Shown: piece after piece, positions 34,301-41,523 of the stretch | Layout of the letters: the number at the start of each line of letters is the position of its first letter | Position numbering within the stretch: the stretch's first letter is position 1 | Assembly: GCA_020426505.1 (NCBI GenBank) | Contig: JAGQPX010000131.1 | Location: 1-48,639, forward strand | Origin: Planctomycetaceae bacterium | GTDB lineage: Bacteria; Planctomycetota; Planctomycetia; Planctomycetales; Planctomycetaceae | DNA: 48,639 nucleotides | Reading direction: 5' to 3' | Notes under the pieces: generated by a model | Seen by the model: the letters and a program-made list of their open reading frames with translations, nothing else | What the model was told of the DNA's origin: nothing | The model's database searches: none | Position numbers and translations under genes: made by a program

Positions 34301-35513
34301 CATAAATCAGGCCTGTGCGGTCGTAAAACGGCACGACCGTCACTTGGCTGGTCGTGATCCACGTGGGCCACTCTTCCCGCGGCGTCGATCGCAAATGTTT
34401 GACCCAAGGATCGTGGTCCAGCAGATCGTCGCTCGCGAAGGCATCGAAGCCGTTTGCGTCGGCATAGGAGGCCACATCCTGGCGGGTCACTTGCCGATAG
34501 TTGATGACCGCTTTTGTCGGTAGTCCGTCGTCAAACTCGTCGATTGTCTGCTTGATGTTCTTGATCGCTTCCAGTGGATTGAAGCCGTACCTTACGACGG
34601 CGACGCCACCAACAGCCTCCGCTCCGCCCTTATCCAGGGCGCCACGACGAAGAGCTGGCCCTAGTGAGACGCGGGCAACATCCTTGACGTAAATCGGCAC
34701 GTTGTCGTTCATCGCGACGACGCTGTCCTCCACGTCCTCCACGTCTTCGACGAATCCGAGACCGCGAATGAAGTACTCAGCTTTATTGATCTCAATCGTG
34801 CGGGCGCCGACGTCGACGTTTGACCTCTTCACTGCCCTAAAGACGTCATCGATGCTCACCCGTGCGGCCCGCATCGCATCGGGATCAACGTCGATCTGAT
34901 ACTCCTGAACGAAGCCGCCCACAGAAGCCACTTCGCTGATGCCCTCCGCCGAGAGCAGGTAATAGCGAACGTACCAATCCTGGATGGTCCGCAATTCGTT
35001 GAGATCCCACCCCCCCACCGGATTGCCGTCGGGGTCGCGACCTTCCAATGAATACCAATAGATTTGACCGAGGGGTGTGGAGTCCGGCCCCAGGGCCGGT
35101 TGCACACCTTCGGGGAGCGTTCCGGAGGGCAGGCTGTTAAGTTTTTCCAGGACACGCGTTCGCGACCAATAGAACTCGACGTCCTCATTAAAGATCACAT
35201 AGATACTCGAAAAGCCGAAGAACGAGTAACTGCGGATCGTCTTCACGCCTGGCACACCCAGCAGCGCGACGGTGAGGGGATAACTGATCTGGTCTTCCAC
35301 ATCCTGCGGGGAGCGGCCCATCCATTCGCTGAAAATGATCTGCTGGTTCTCACCGATGTCGGGAATCGCATCCGTCGGTACCGGATCACGCGGCAGCCCG
35401 CCCAAGTCCCAATCAAACGGCGCCACCATCGCGCCCCAAGCCACCACGGAGATGACAAGCAGTCCAATGACCAGCTTGTTCTCCAAAGAGAATCGAATAA
35501 CCTTGTCAATCAT
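31350..35513 (-). CDS. CusA-type heavy-metal efflux RND transporter (large form)
   Basis: The 1387-residue proton-driven pump would export Cu(I)/Ag(I)-type ions from the periplasm. It begins IDKVIRFSLENKLVIGLLVIS. WMGRSPQDVEDQISYPLTVA is a heavy-metal RND hallmark, and the fourth helix SGIAIAIGTMVDMGIILCEN is of the monovalent-metal type rather than the DFG type of CzcA. It is about 340 residues longer than CusA. Extra sequence includes an additional set of membrane helices around residues 590-710 and a charged insert rich in Asp (for example FDPDGEDFFRDATGMPLSAD). The ATG at 35513 has GGAG 7 bases upstream and follows the fusion-protein gene by 24 bases. Some of the extra sequence may bind metal or an accessory protein. 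Confidence 0.92.
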   Translation of the reverse strand: MIDKVIRFSLENKLVIGLLVISVVAWGAMVAPFDWDLGGLPRDPVPTDAIPDIGENQQIIFSEWMGRSPQDVEDQISYPLTVALLGVPGVKTIRSYSFFGFSSIYVIFNEDVEFYWSRTRVLEKLNSLPSGTLPEGVQPALGPDSTPLGQIYWYSLEGRDPDGNPVGGWDLNELRTIQDWYVRYYLLSAEGISEVASVGGFVQEYQIDVDPDAMRAARVSIDDVFRAVKRSNVDVGARTIEINKAEYFIRGLGFVEDVEDVEDSVVAMNDNVPIYVKDVARVSLGPALRRGALDKGGAEAVGGVAVVRYGFNPLEAIKNIKQTIDEFDDGLPTKAVINYRQVTRQDVASYADANGFDAFASDDLLDHDPWVKHLRSTPREEWPTWITTSQVTVVPFYDRTGLIYETLGTLNKALTEEILVTVIVILVMVMHLRSSIVISTLLPLAVLMCFIAMKTFKVDANIVALSGIAIAIGTMVDMGIILCENILSHLDEADENENRLEVVFRASSEVGGAVVTAVSTTIVSFLPVFTMIGAEGKLFKPLAFTKTFALAASVIVALTIIPPVAHILFTTRVTTRVLRQVLYVGLILAGIAISVWLAWWAGAIIATLGVFKLIEESLPERLDGWRSRVHSLGLLLANGAAVLLVGILLTDGWLPLGPEKGFLRNFVFVGMLIGGLLAFFQVFQKYLYTPLLRWCLDHKLLFLVLPAMVLLLGFAAWLGPAVIFGRVSEEYDAQAMPDEDLEQLSSLETFKYELAGVRSRTWDNDVASQPVWTKIKWTIAQGWEGFGKEFMPPLDEGSFLYMPTTMPHASIGEVMNVLQLLDRRINAIPEVELAVGKLGRVKSPLDPAPISMIETVINYKSEYIVDRNGHRIKYRFDPDGEDFFRDATGMPLSADDGKPYKVRGLFARDDDGGLIEDADGVPFRQWRASLDLSLNPGRNAWKGIVTPDDIWHEIVEAAQVPGTTSAPRLQPIAARIVMLQSGMRAPMGVKVKGPDLDTIERVALDIERFLKEVPSVQASAVIADRIVGKPYLEIDFDRKKIARYGLNIQDVQDVVEVAIGGMPITTTVEGRERFAVRVRYMRELRDEIEELGKILVPTKDGSHIPLSQVANINYVRGPQVIKSEDTFLIGYVLFDMQPGEAEVNVVEDAQRYLQDKIDSGEFNLPDGVSYSFAGNYENQIRSQKTLMVVLPLALFVIFIILYFQFRSVITTSLVFTGIAIAWAGGFIMLWLYGQPWFLDFSVFGTDMQTLFQIHPINLSVAVWVGFLALFGIATDDGVVITTYLDQSFRRMQIDTVEHAREATIEAGQRRVRPCLMTTATTILALIPVLTSTGRGSDIMVPMAIPSFGGMTIEIMTMLVVPVLYCWVKEIKLRIGVKDALFEKQEPA

Positions 35514-35537
35514 TGACAGCTCCGACAGAGGCAACGA

Positions 35538-38222
35538 TCAGTGTTGCGAGTGATCTTGATGTGACTTGTGCTCGTCCCCGTCAGTCGGTTTATCGTGAAG
35601 GACTTGCTCGACCCGGTCGGCACACTTGAGCATCGAGGCACCGTAATACGGGTTTCGCACCTGATCGTCACTCTGGTACCACACGGCTCCTTGCCCCTGG
35701 AACGCCATCGGACAGTGAAGCTCGAATACGGATCCGGCTTCTCCGAACCCGAAGGACTTGGCCAGCACACCGACCTCCTCAGAGAGAGGCTTGAACGCCG
35801 TTCGCATCGCCTTAACGTCTTCAGTCGACTTGAGGCTGTCGATCAATTTTGACAAATTCGCCTGTTCCTTCTGCCAGACCTCTTGTGCGCTGCCAGAGAG
35901 CGACGAGTCGTCGACGGTGACAACCGCTGTTTCGAGACTAGCCAGAAGTCCCTGAGCCTGCTCGTATTCGTCGGCTGCGAGTGCTTTCTGAATCGACAGG
36001 TAGCGCTCCCAGACCGCTGCCAACCCAGACTGGAACTCAGGTGTCACCGCGATGTGTTCGACGTGCCGCGGCTCACCCGGCATGATGCCCAACTGGTCAC
36101 GCATACGGCGCATGTGTCCCTTGAGGAGGAGGAACACTCGATCCGCCTCCGCCATCTGCTCGGCGTCTCGGCCTTCGACGGCGTCGTTGCCCAGCAGCAT
36201 GGCGAACTCCTTCCACTGCATTCGAGCGTGTCCTGTCAGAATCGAACCATCAACGGCACTCAGCATCTGGTCAAACTGCGCGAAAGACGTCGTGATCTTG
36301 CTGAGGTCGCTCTCCTCGACGACTTGAGCAACCTGCTCATAGGCCGCCTCAAGCTCACGAATCTGGTTGCTGAACTCTGCCGGCAGAGTCATTGTGTGGC
36401 CAGCGTGTTCGTCACCGCTGGGCTTCTTCTTCGAACTGCCTCCATGATCGTGGCCGCCGCCGCCACCACCTTCTGGCGTCATCATACTGGGCTTGGCCTG
36501 AATTTGGATTTCGGCATCGATCTTGAAGTTCCCTTGAGTCACGACCATCTCACCTTCCTCCAGGCCGTGCCACACGAGATAGAAGTTGCCCGCGCGCGGT
36601 CCCAACACAATCTCTCGGCCTTCGAAGGTGGGCTGTCCGATCGGCCCGAACTCTTCTCGCAGAGCGTCCATGATTGTCTCGACTCGAGCATAGACTGTCT
36701 TTGCTTCACTCATCGACTGCACACGTTTGCCCGCCAGTGCCGGTTCCGCCAGGAGATCCGCATAGCGATCCCAGAGTCGTCGCGCATAGCCTGACCCCGG
36801 TTGATCGTACGGATGGTCCAGCACGGTGCTGAACACGTCGAATGCCTGACGCACCTGTTCAAGGCTTCCTTCGTCAAGGGCGGCACCGATGCCTTGGAAC
36901 GCCGTCTCCACGCCGTCGGGCATTACAGGCAGTTCGACGTAAACGATGGCTCGTCGGCCGGTGACTAGCGCGGCTGAATAGGGAATGACCAGCGGTGGCT
37001 TCGCCTCGTCAGCATTGGGGGTGACATAGCCCAGAGTTTCAGCACGGACGAGCGGCATGCCGCAGATGTCACAGTTGCCGGGTTCGTTTTTGACGATCTC
37101 CGGATGCATGGGGCTGATCCATTTTCCCGCGAGACTGGGATCCATGACCCGTCCGCCCTCAGCAACCTGGGGCTCGACGTCAGCACGGACGAACATGTCC
37201 GGCTTCAGCTTGCCGCCCGAATTGGGGACGTTCACGCGCACTTTGACGGTGCGTGTCTTGTCATTCAGAACCGGTTGAATAAAGGAGATGCGGCCATGAA
37301 ACTCCTCGCCAGGGTATGCTTCCGTTGTGACCGTGACATCCTGTCCGTAGCGAATCCAAGGCAGATCTGCTTCGTAAGCATCCAAGTGGACCCAAACCTG
37401 GTTCAGGTCGGCGACTGTATAAATCTGCTCACCCGTCTTGACGTAGTCTCCCTCCTGTTTCAGCTTATCAATCACAATGCCGCTTGTGGGCGCGTAGATC
37501 GTAAGGTGATCTGTCGGCTTTTCCTGTTGCTCAATCTCTGCGATTTGCTGTTGGGTCAGTCCGAGCAAACGAAGTTTCTCACGTCCGGATTCCACCAGAT
37601 CGATTGTGTCTGCCAATCCCTTGTTTGACGAATCTCGCTCTCGACGGTATCTCAGTGATTGGATCAGCTCCTCCTGCGCGGCATAGAGTTCCGGGCTGTA
37701 GATGTACACCATGTGGTCGCCCTTATTGACCTGGACTCCCGTGAAGTCTACGAACAGGCGATCCAGCCGTCCGGCCACCCAGGCGGTGATGTATCCCAGC
37801 TTGGTCTCGTCATAGTCGACCTTTCCCACCATCGGGATCTTGTGTGAGACATACCTGCGCTCGACGGGGGTCGACGCGATGTTCATCAACGCTTCGGTCT
37901 CTGGACTGATCGTCAGCGTTCGCATTCCCCCGGACGAAGTGGCGACCGGAATCAGATCCATCCCGCAGATTGGACAGTCACCTGGATTCGGCTGACGGAT
38001 CTGAGGATGCATTGAGCACGTCCACATCTGCGGACCCGACGTTTGGTCATGGTCTTGTGCAGTCGCTGATTCGACCGAGGACGCGCCTGACGAGCCAATG
38101 CGACCGTACAGATCACTGACGAAGAAACCGACTGCAAACACGGCAACCAATTCTGCCAATAAGACCCAAGGACTCGACGGTTTAAGTAGCCGCTGAGTGA
38201 GAGTCACTCTGTTCTCTGACAT
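35538..38222 (-). CDS. CusB-type membrane fusion protein with two heavy-metal-binding domains and DUF3347-like tail
   Basis: The 894-residue protein is about twice the usual size. After a membrane anchor (VLLAELVAVFAVGFFVSDLYG) comes a heavy-metal-binding motif, CSMHPQIRQPNPGDCPICGM. Next is the adaptor core (VEFLxxG-type start TPVERRYVSHKIPMVGKVDY, coiled coil QEELIQSLRYRRERD, lipoyl-like half IYAPTSGIVIDKLKQEGDYV). A second motif, SPMHPEIVKNEPGNCDICGM, a His-rich segment (GHDHGGSSKKK) and two helical DUF3347-like units follow, ending in CPMAFQGQGAVWYQ and MLKCADRV. The ATG at 38222 has GGAGG 5 bases upstream. It links pump and outer channel and may pass metal to them. A sigma-54 promoter lies 60 bases upstream. 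Confidence 0.92.
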   Translation of the reverse strand: MSENRVTLTQRLLKPSSPWVLLAELVAVFAVGFFVSDLYGRIGSSGASSVESATAQDHDQTSGPQMWTCSMHPQIRQPNPGDCPICGMDLIPVATSSGGMRTLTISPETEALMNIASTPVERRYVSHKIPMVGKVDYDETKLGYITAWVAGRLDRLFVDFTGVQVNKGDHMVYIYSPELYAAQEELIQSLRYRRERDSSNKGLADTIDLVESGREKLRLLGLTQQQIAEIEQQEKPTDHLTIYAPTSGIVIDKLKQEGDYVKTGEQIYTVADLNQVWVHLDAYEADLPWIRYGQDVTVTTEAYPGEEFHGRISFIQPVLNDKTRTVKVRVNVPNSGGKLKPDMFVRADVEPQVAEGGRVMDPSLAGKWISPMHPEIVKNEPGNCDICGMPLVRAETLGYVTPNADEAKPPLVIPYSAALVTGRRAIVYVELPVMPDGVETAFQGIGAALDEGSLEQVRQAFDVFSTVLDHPYDQPGSGYARRLWDRYADLLAEPALAGKRVQSMSEAKTVYARVETIMDALREEFGPIGQPTFEGREIVLGPRAGNFYLVWHGLEEGEMVVTQGNFKIDAEIQIQAKPSMMTPEGGGGGGHDHGGSSKKKPSGDEHAGHTMTLPAEFSNQIRELEAAYEQVAQVVEESDLSKITTSFAQFDQMLSAVDGSILTGHARMQWKEFAMLLGNDAVEGRDAEQMAEADRVFLLLKGHMRRMRDQLGIMPGEPRHVEHIAVTPEFQSGLAAVWERYLSIQKALAADEYEQAQGLLASLETAVVTVDDSSLSGSAQEVWQKEQANLSKLIDSLKSTEDVKAMRTAFKPLSEEVGVLAKSFGFGEAGSVFELHCPMAFQGQGAVWYQSDDQVRNPYYGASMLKCADRVEQVLHDKPTDGDEHKSHQDHSQH

Positions 38223-38295
38223 CGAAGCCTCCGTCTGTTTGCAACCCAGTGAATGCACTCAGAAATTGTACGGAGCAGGCATCCGGTTGGACACA

Positions 38296-38312
38296 CAGCA
38301 TGTGTCATGCCG
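38296..38312 (-). promoter_or_regulatory. sigma-54-type promoter for the CusBAC-type operon
   Basis: The minus strand reads CGGCATGACACATGCTG with GG at 38311-38310 and GC at 38299-38298. Transcription would begin near 38286, 64 bases before the ATG of the membrane fusion protein, so the whole efflux operon could be under sigma-54 control. Confidence 0.6.
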
Positions 38313-38451
38313 TCGAATGCCAGACAGGTCGCAGCACTCCAATGACCATGAGTAGGGCGTCAGCAAGAGACGAGATTCAACAGGTACCGATGAACCGAAT
38401 TGCGGCCCTGAAATCAGTCGTCATTACGCATGCTGCGATCGACGAGCAGAG

Positions 38452-38485
38452 GGGCGAATTAGCCCAACGAGGAGCGTATTCGCAC
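38452..38485. promoter_or_regulatory. paired palindromic sites upstream of the efflux operon (copies 11 and 12)
   Basis: GGGCGAATTAGCCC (38452-38465) and GAGCGTATTCGCAC (38472-38485) both fit the palindrome with centres 20 bp apart, two helical turns. They are 147 and 167 bp upstream of the GG of the sigma-54 element. The gap 38223-38688 holds these sites, the promoter and presumably the promoter of the Cys-rich protein gene at 38689, for which no sigma-54 element was found. Confidence 0.7.
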
Positions 38486-38688
38486 ATTGTCCAGTCAGGC
38501 GACCCAAACGTTGGAGTTGCTCTGGTCTTCTTTGGGAAATCGCAGTAAAACCTCCGCGACGTGTGACAGCAATACACGTACGGTTGGTCATCTCACACGA
38601 TTCTGAAGGTCGGCTATCAATTCTCTTATCACGTGTCGTCTACGTGACCGATCAACATCATAGAGAGATTCGACAATTCGAGGCTGAC

Positions 38689-39177
38689 ATGTTTGGCGCG
38701 AAAGTAACACGATGGTTTACGACTCCACTGCTCACGGTGGCAGTGGTCGTGCAATCGTTTGCTGCCACGGGCTTGGAATCGTGCGAGTGTTCCACTTCGA
38801 GCAACTCCGCTCGTGCGAATGCTTGCTGCTGTGTGCAACAGACATGCGAACAGAAGTCTTGCTGCTGTTCGGCGACCAGGGATGAGATTCAATCGTCAGG
38901 ACTGGAACGCCGCAAGAAGAGCACGCCTTGCTGTTCGTCAAATGTGGCAGGTCACGCATGCCAGTGTGGTTGCTGTGATCGGCATCCGGAACCGGTGACT
39001 CCGGCACCTTCCAGTCTGTCCGACGTGAACTGGGAATCGCTCTTCGTTGAATGCTACGATGCAACGACGCCAGTATCGACGCAGCCACGACTTGGTACGA
39101 CGCTTCACTACGACGGCGTCTGGTCATTCGCGTCGACCCCTTCCGTGCAAGTTCTTTTCTGCACCTGGCTGACCTGA
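38689..39177 (+). CDS. secreted Cys-rich protein, putative metal-binding
   Basis: The family is not recognised. The 162-residue product starts at an ATG with CGAGG 6 bases upstream and a signal peptide (WFTTPLLTVAVVVQSFAATG). The mature part is exceptionally rich in Cys: CECSTSS, ACCCVQQTC, KSCCCSA, TPCCSS and CQCGCC within about 80 residues. The tail after PEPVTPAPSS has only one more Cys before the last residues. The CxC, CCC and CQCG patterns recall metallothioneins, but the export signal points to the envelope. It stands between two heavy-metal efflux operons, which makes periplasmic metal buffering plausible. The Cys-rich protein at 3161 is similar in design and may be a relative. Confidence 0.65.
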   Translation: MFGAKVTRWFTTPLLTVAVVVQSFAATGLESCECSTSSNSARANACCCVQQTCEQKSCCCSATRDEIQSSGLERRKKSTPCCSSNVAGHACQCGCCDRHPEPVTPAPSSLSDVNWESLFVECYDATTPVSTQPRLGTTLHYDGVWSFASTPSVQVLFCTWLT

Positions 39178-39387
39178 TCTCGTGACAGCGCTCCCCGTGC
39201 GCGCATAACTTGCAGATCAACTTCATTTTCCATGGCTCTCGCAATGCGTCGCTCAGCGACGTCAACGGTGCGTACGCCACCTCCTCTACCAAACCAGTTT
39301 ACGTGGATCGTGACGGGTTGAACCCCTGGTGTGTCCTCGCGCTCAGGGACTCAACATCGTTTCCACTCGATCCACAGGAGAGACTCA

Positions 39388-41523
39388 ATGTCGAGCCAAT
39401 CCGTTGAAACACAGAATGTGCCTTCCCCCGCAGAAGCAAGCAGCGAATCCACCGAGAAGGCGGGTGACGCAAGACAACAGCAGATCGAATCTCGACGCTG
39501 GTGGACCAAGCTGATTGTGCAACCAATGCTCCTCTTGGTGTGCGCCGCAGTCGCGATTGCAGGACTTGGACTTGCTCAACGACTCGGTTGGATTTCCGCC
39601 GGTGGGGGGCATAGCAGTTCCACTGCAGCGGCGTCTGCGGCGGCGGTCGACTTCATCTGCCCCATGATGTGCACTCCACCGCAACAGGAACCTGGACGTT
39701 GTCCTGTCTGTGCGATGGAGTTGGTCCCGGCAACTTCGGGAGGGAAGAATGGTGATCTGCGGTCCATCGAAATCGATCCGGCCAGTCGACGTGTCGCCAA
39801 CATCCATACGGTGGCTGTCAAAAGTGCGCCAGTGCATCGCACCATTCGTGCCATTGGCGAACTCGCTTTCGATGAAGGTTCGCTCCGTACGATCGCTGCC
39901 TGGACCGATGGTCGATTGGAGCGACTTTACGCTGACTACACCGGTGTGGTCGTCAACGAGGGAGATCATTTGGCCTTGGTCTACGCGCCGCAACTCTATT
40001 CCGGGCAAGTGGGGCTTTTGCTGGCGAAGAAGGCGCGTCGGAGAAATGGCAGTAGCGGAGCACAGCGGGACATTCTCTTAAATGACGACCTGTACAGCGG
40101 TGCGCGAGAGCGCCTCATTGAACTCGGAATGACTGAGGACCAGATCACGCAACTTGAACGGGATAACAAGGCGAATAGCCGGATGCACCTCTGTGCTCCC
40201 ATCAGTGGGACTGTCATTGAAAAACACGCTGTGGAGGGTGAGTACGTCAAAGAGGGACAGGCAATCTACAAACTTGCAGATCTGTCGAGCTTGTGGTTGA
40301 TGCTGGAGTTGTTCCCGCAGGATGCAGCCGCTGTACGTTACGGACAAGAGGTTCAGGCGGAAATTCAATCGTTGCCGGGCCAAACGGTGGAAGGACGTAT
40401 CGCTTTCATCGACCCGCAAGTCGATCCAGAAACGCGCACGGTTGGCGTGCGTGTGGTGATCCCAAATCGAGACGGACTGCTTCGTGTCGGAGACTACGCG
40501 AAAGCATCGATTCGTGTTCCCGTGGTCGGGGCCAACAAACGTACCGCCGAGATTTACGACCCTCGGCTGGCTGGCAAGTGGATCAGTCCACGACACCCGC
40601 ACATTGTGAGTGATACACCGGGCCAATGCCCTGTGTGTGAGATCGACCTTGTTCCAGCAAGGCAGTTGGGATTCGCCGAGGAACTACAGAATGCGGATGA
40701 AGTGCTTGTCGTGCCGCGCAACGCCGTGCTCATGGCGGGCGAACACAGTGTCGTCTACGTCGAAACGAAGCCGGGGCGGTTCGAGATTCGGCGCGTCGTG
40801 CTCGGCCCGGCCATCGACGACCAGATCGTTGCCTTGCAAGGGCTTGCTGCTGACGAAGAAGTGGCGATTTCCGGCAACTTTCTGATTGACTCACAGATGC
40901 AACTGGCGGGCAATCCGTCGCTGATCGATCCAACGCGAGCGGCTCCACCCGGTGAGCATCTCGATGGGCTGTCTGCTGAAATGATTGCTGAGATTGAAAA
41001 ACTACCGCCAGAAGATCAAGCAACGGCGAAGGCGCAGCTATTCTGCCCGGTCGCCGACATGAAACTGGGATCGATGGGAAAGCCCGTCAGAGTCCAGGTC
41101 AAGGACACCGTCGTCTTTCTCTGTTGTGATGGGTGTCGGGAGCGGTTGCTCGCCGAACCAGAATCGTATCTTGCGAAACTGGCCGAGCCTCGCAGAGCCG
41201 AATCCGAGGATGCCCAGCAAATGGAACTCCCTTCGATGGGCGAGATGGAGTTAGTCCCGATGTTGCTGGGACCAGAAAAGGACGTCGAAGCCTCAGCAGA
41301 CATCACTGAAGCGTTGGGCACACTTTCGGTCGCCGATCGTGAAATCGTTAGGACGCAACAACTCTGCCCGGTCGCCGACATGAAACTGGGATCGATGGGA
41401 AAGCCCGTCAAAGTTGATGTCAATGGCCGTTCAGTCTTCATTTGTTGTGAAGGCTGTCGAGAGCGTCTGTTGGCCGAGCCGCAGAAATACCTGGCGAAGC
41501 TTCCCAAGGAGGTGGTTCGATGA
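39388..41523 (+). CDS. CusB-type membrane fusion protein with two C-terminal CPV...CCxxC modules
   Basis: The 711-residue protein has an anchor (PMLLLVCAAVAIAGLGLAQ) and a changed heavy-metal motif, CPMMCTPPQQEPGRCPVCAM. The adaptor core follows: IRAIGELAFDEGSLRTIAAW, APISGTVIEKHAVEGEYVKE and the barrel region. A second metal motif, SPRHPHIVSDTPGQCPVCEI, comes next. The last 170 residues hold two copies of the small Cys module: each has CPVADMKLGSMGKPV, a CC-x2-C triad (LCCDGCRERL and ICCEGCRERL) and a YLAKL end. The copies are 107 residues apart and share 48 identical DNA bases. The ATG follows AGGAG by 7 bases. The stop overlaps the RND start (ATGA). No outer-membrane channel is encoded next to this pair. 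Confidence 0.92.
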   Translation: MSSQSVETQNVPSPAEASSESTEKAGDARQQQIESRRWWTKLIVQPMLLLVCAAVAIAGLGLAQRLGWISAGGGHSSSTAAASAAAVDFICPMMCTPPQQEPGRCPVCAMELVPATSGGKNGDLRSIEIDPASRRVANIHTVAVKSAPVHRTIRAIGELAFDEGSLRTIAAWTDGRLERLYADYTGVVVNEGDHLALVYAPQLYSGQVGLLLAKKARRRNGSSGAQRDILLNDDLYSGARERLIELGMTEDQITQLERDNKANSRMHLCAPISGTVIEKHAVEGEYVKEGQAIYKLADLSSLWLMLELFPQDAAAVRYGQEVQAEIQSLPGQTVEGRIAFIDPQVDPETRTVGVRVVIPNRDGLLRVGDYAKASIRVPVVGANKRTAEIYDPRLAGKWISPRHPHIVSDTPGQCPVCEIDLVPARQLGFAEELQNADEVLVVPRNAVLMAGEHSVVYVETKPGRFEIRRVVLGPAIDDQIVALQGLAADEEVAISGNFLIDSQMQLAGNPSLIDPTRAAPPGEHLDGLSAEMIAEIEKLPPEDQATAKAQLFCPVADMKLGSMGKPVRVQVKDTVVFLCCDGCRERLLAEPESYLAKLAEPRRAESEDAQQMELPSMGEMELVPMLLGPEKDVEASADITEALGTLSVADREIVRTQQLCPVADMKLGSMGKPVKVDVNGRSVFICCEGCRERLLAEPQKYLAKLPKEVVR
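41042..41089 (+). repeat. 48-bp exact repeat, first copy (second at 41363-41410)
   Basis: The stretch coding for CPVADMKLGSMGKPV is identical at DNA level in both modules of the membrane fusion protein, including synonymous positions. The flanks differ. This indicates a recent duplication or gene conversion within the gene. Confidence 0.9.
41363..41410 (+). repeat. 48-bp exact repeat, second copy
   Basis: This is the second copy of the block at 41042-41089, inside the last Cys module of the membrane fusion protein. The two copies are 321 bp apart, a multiple of three, so the reading frame is kept. Confidence 0.9.

Noticed and set aside
39233..39248. TGGCTCTCGCAATGCG as a sigma-54 promoter for the second membrane fusion protein
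   Set aside because: Spacing is right but the -24 box is poor, no palindrome lies upstream, and one chance GG-N10-GC is expected in a gap of this size.
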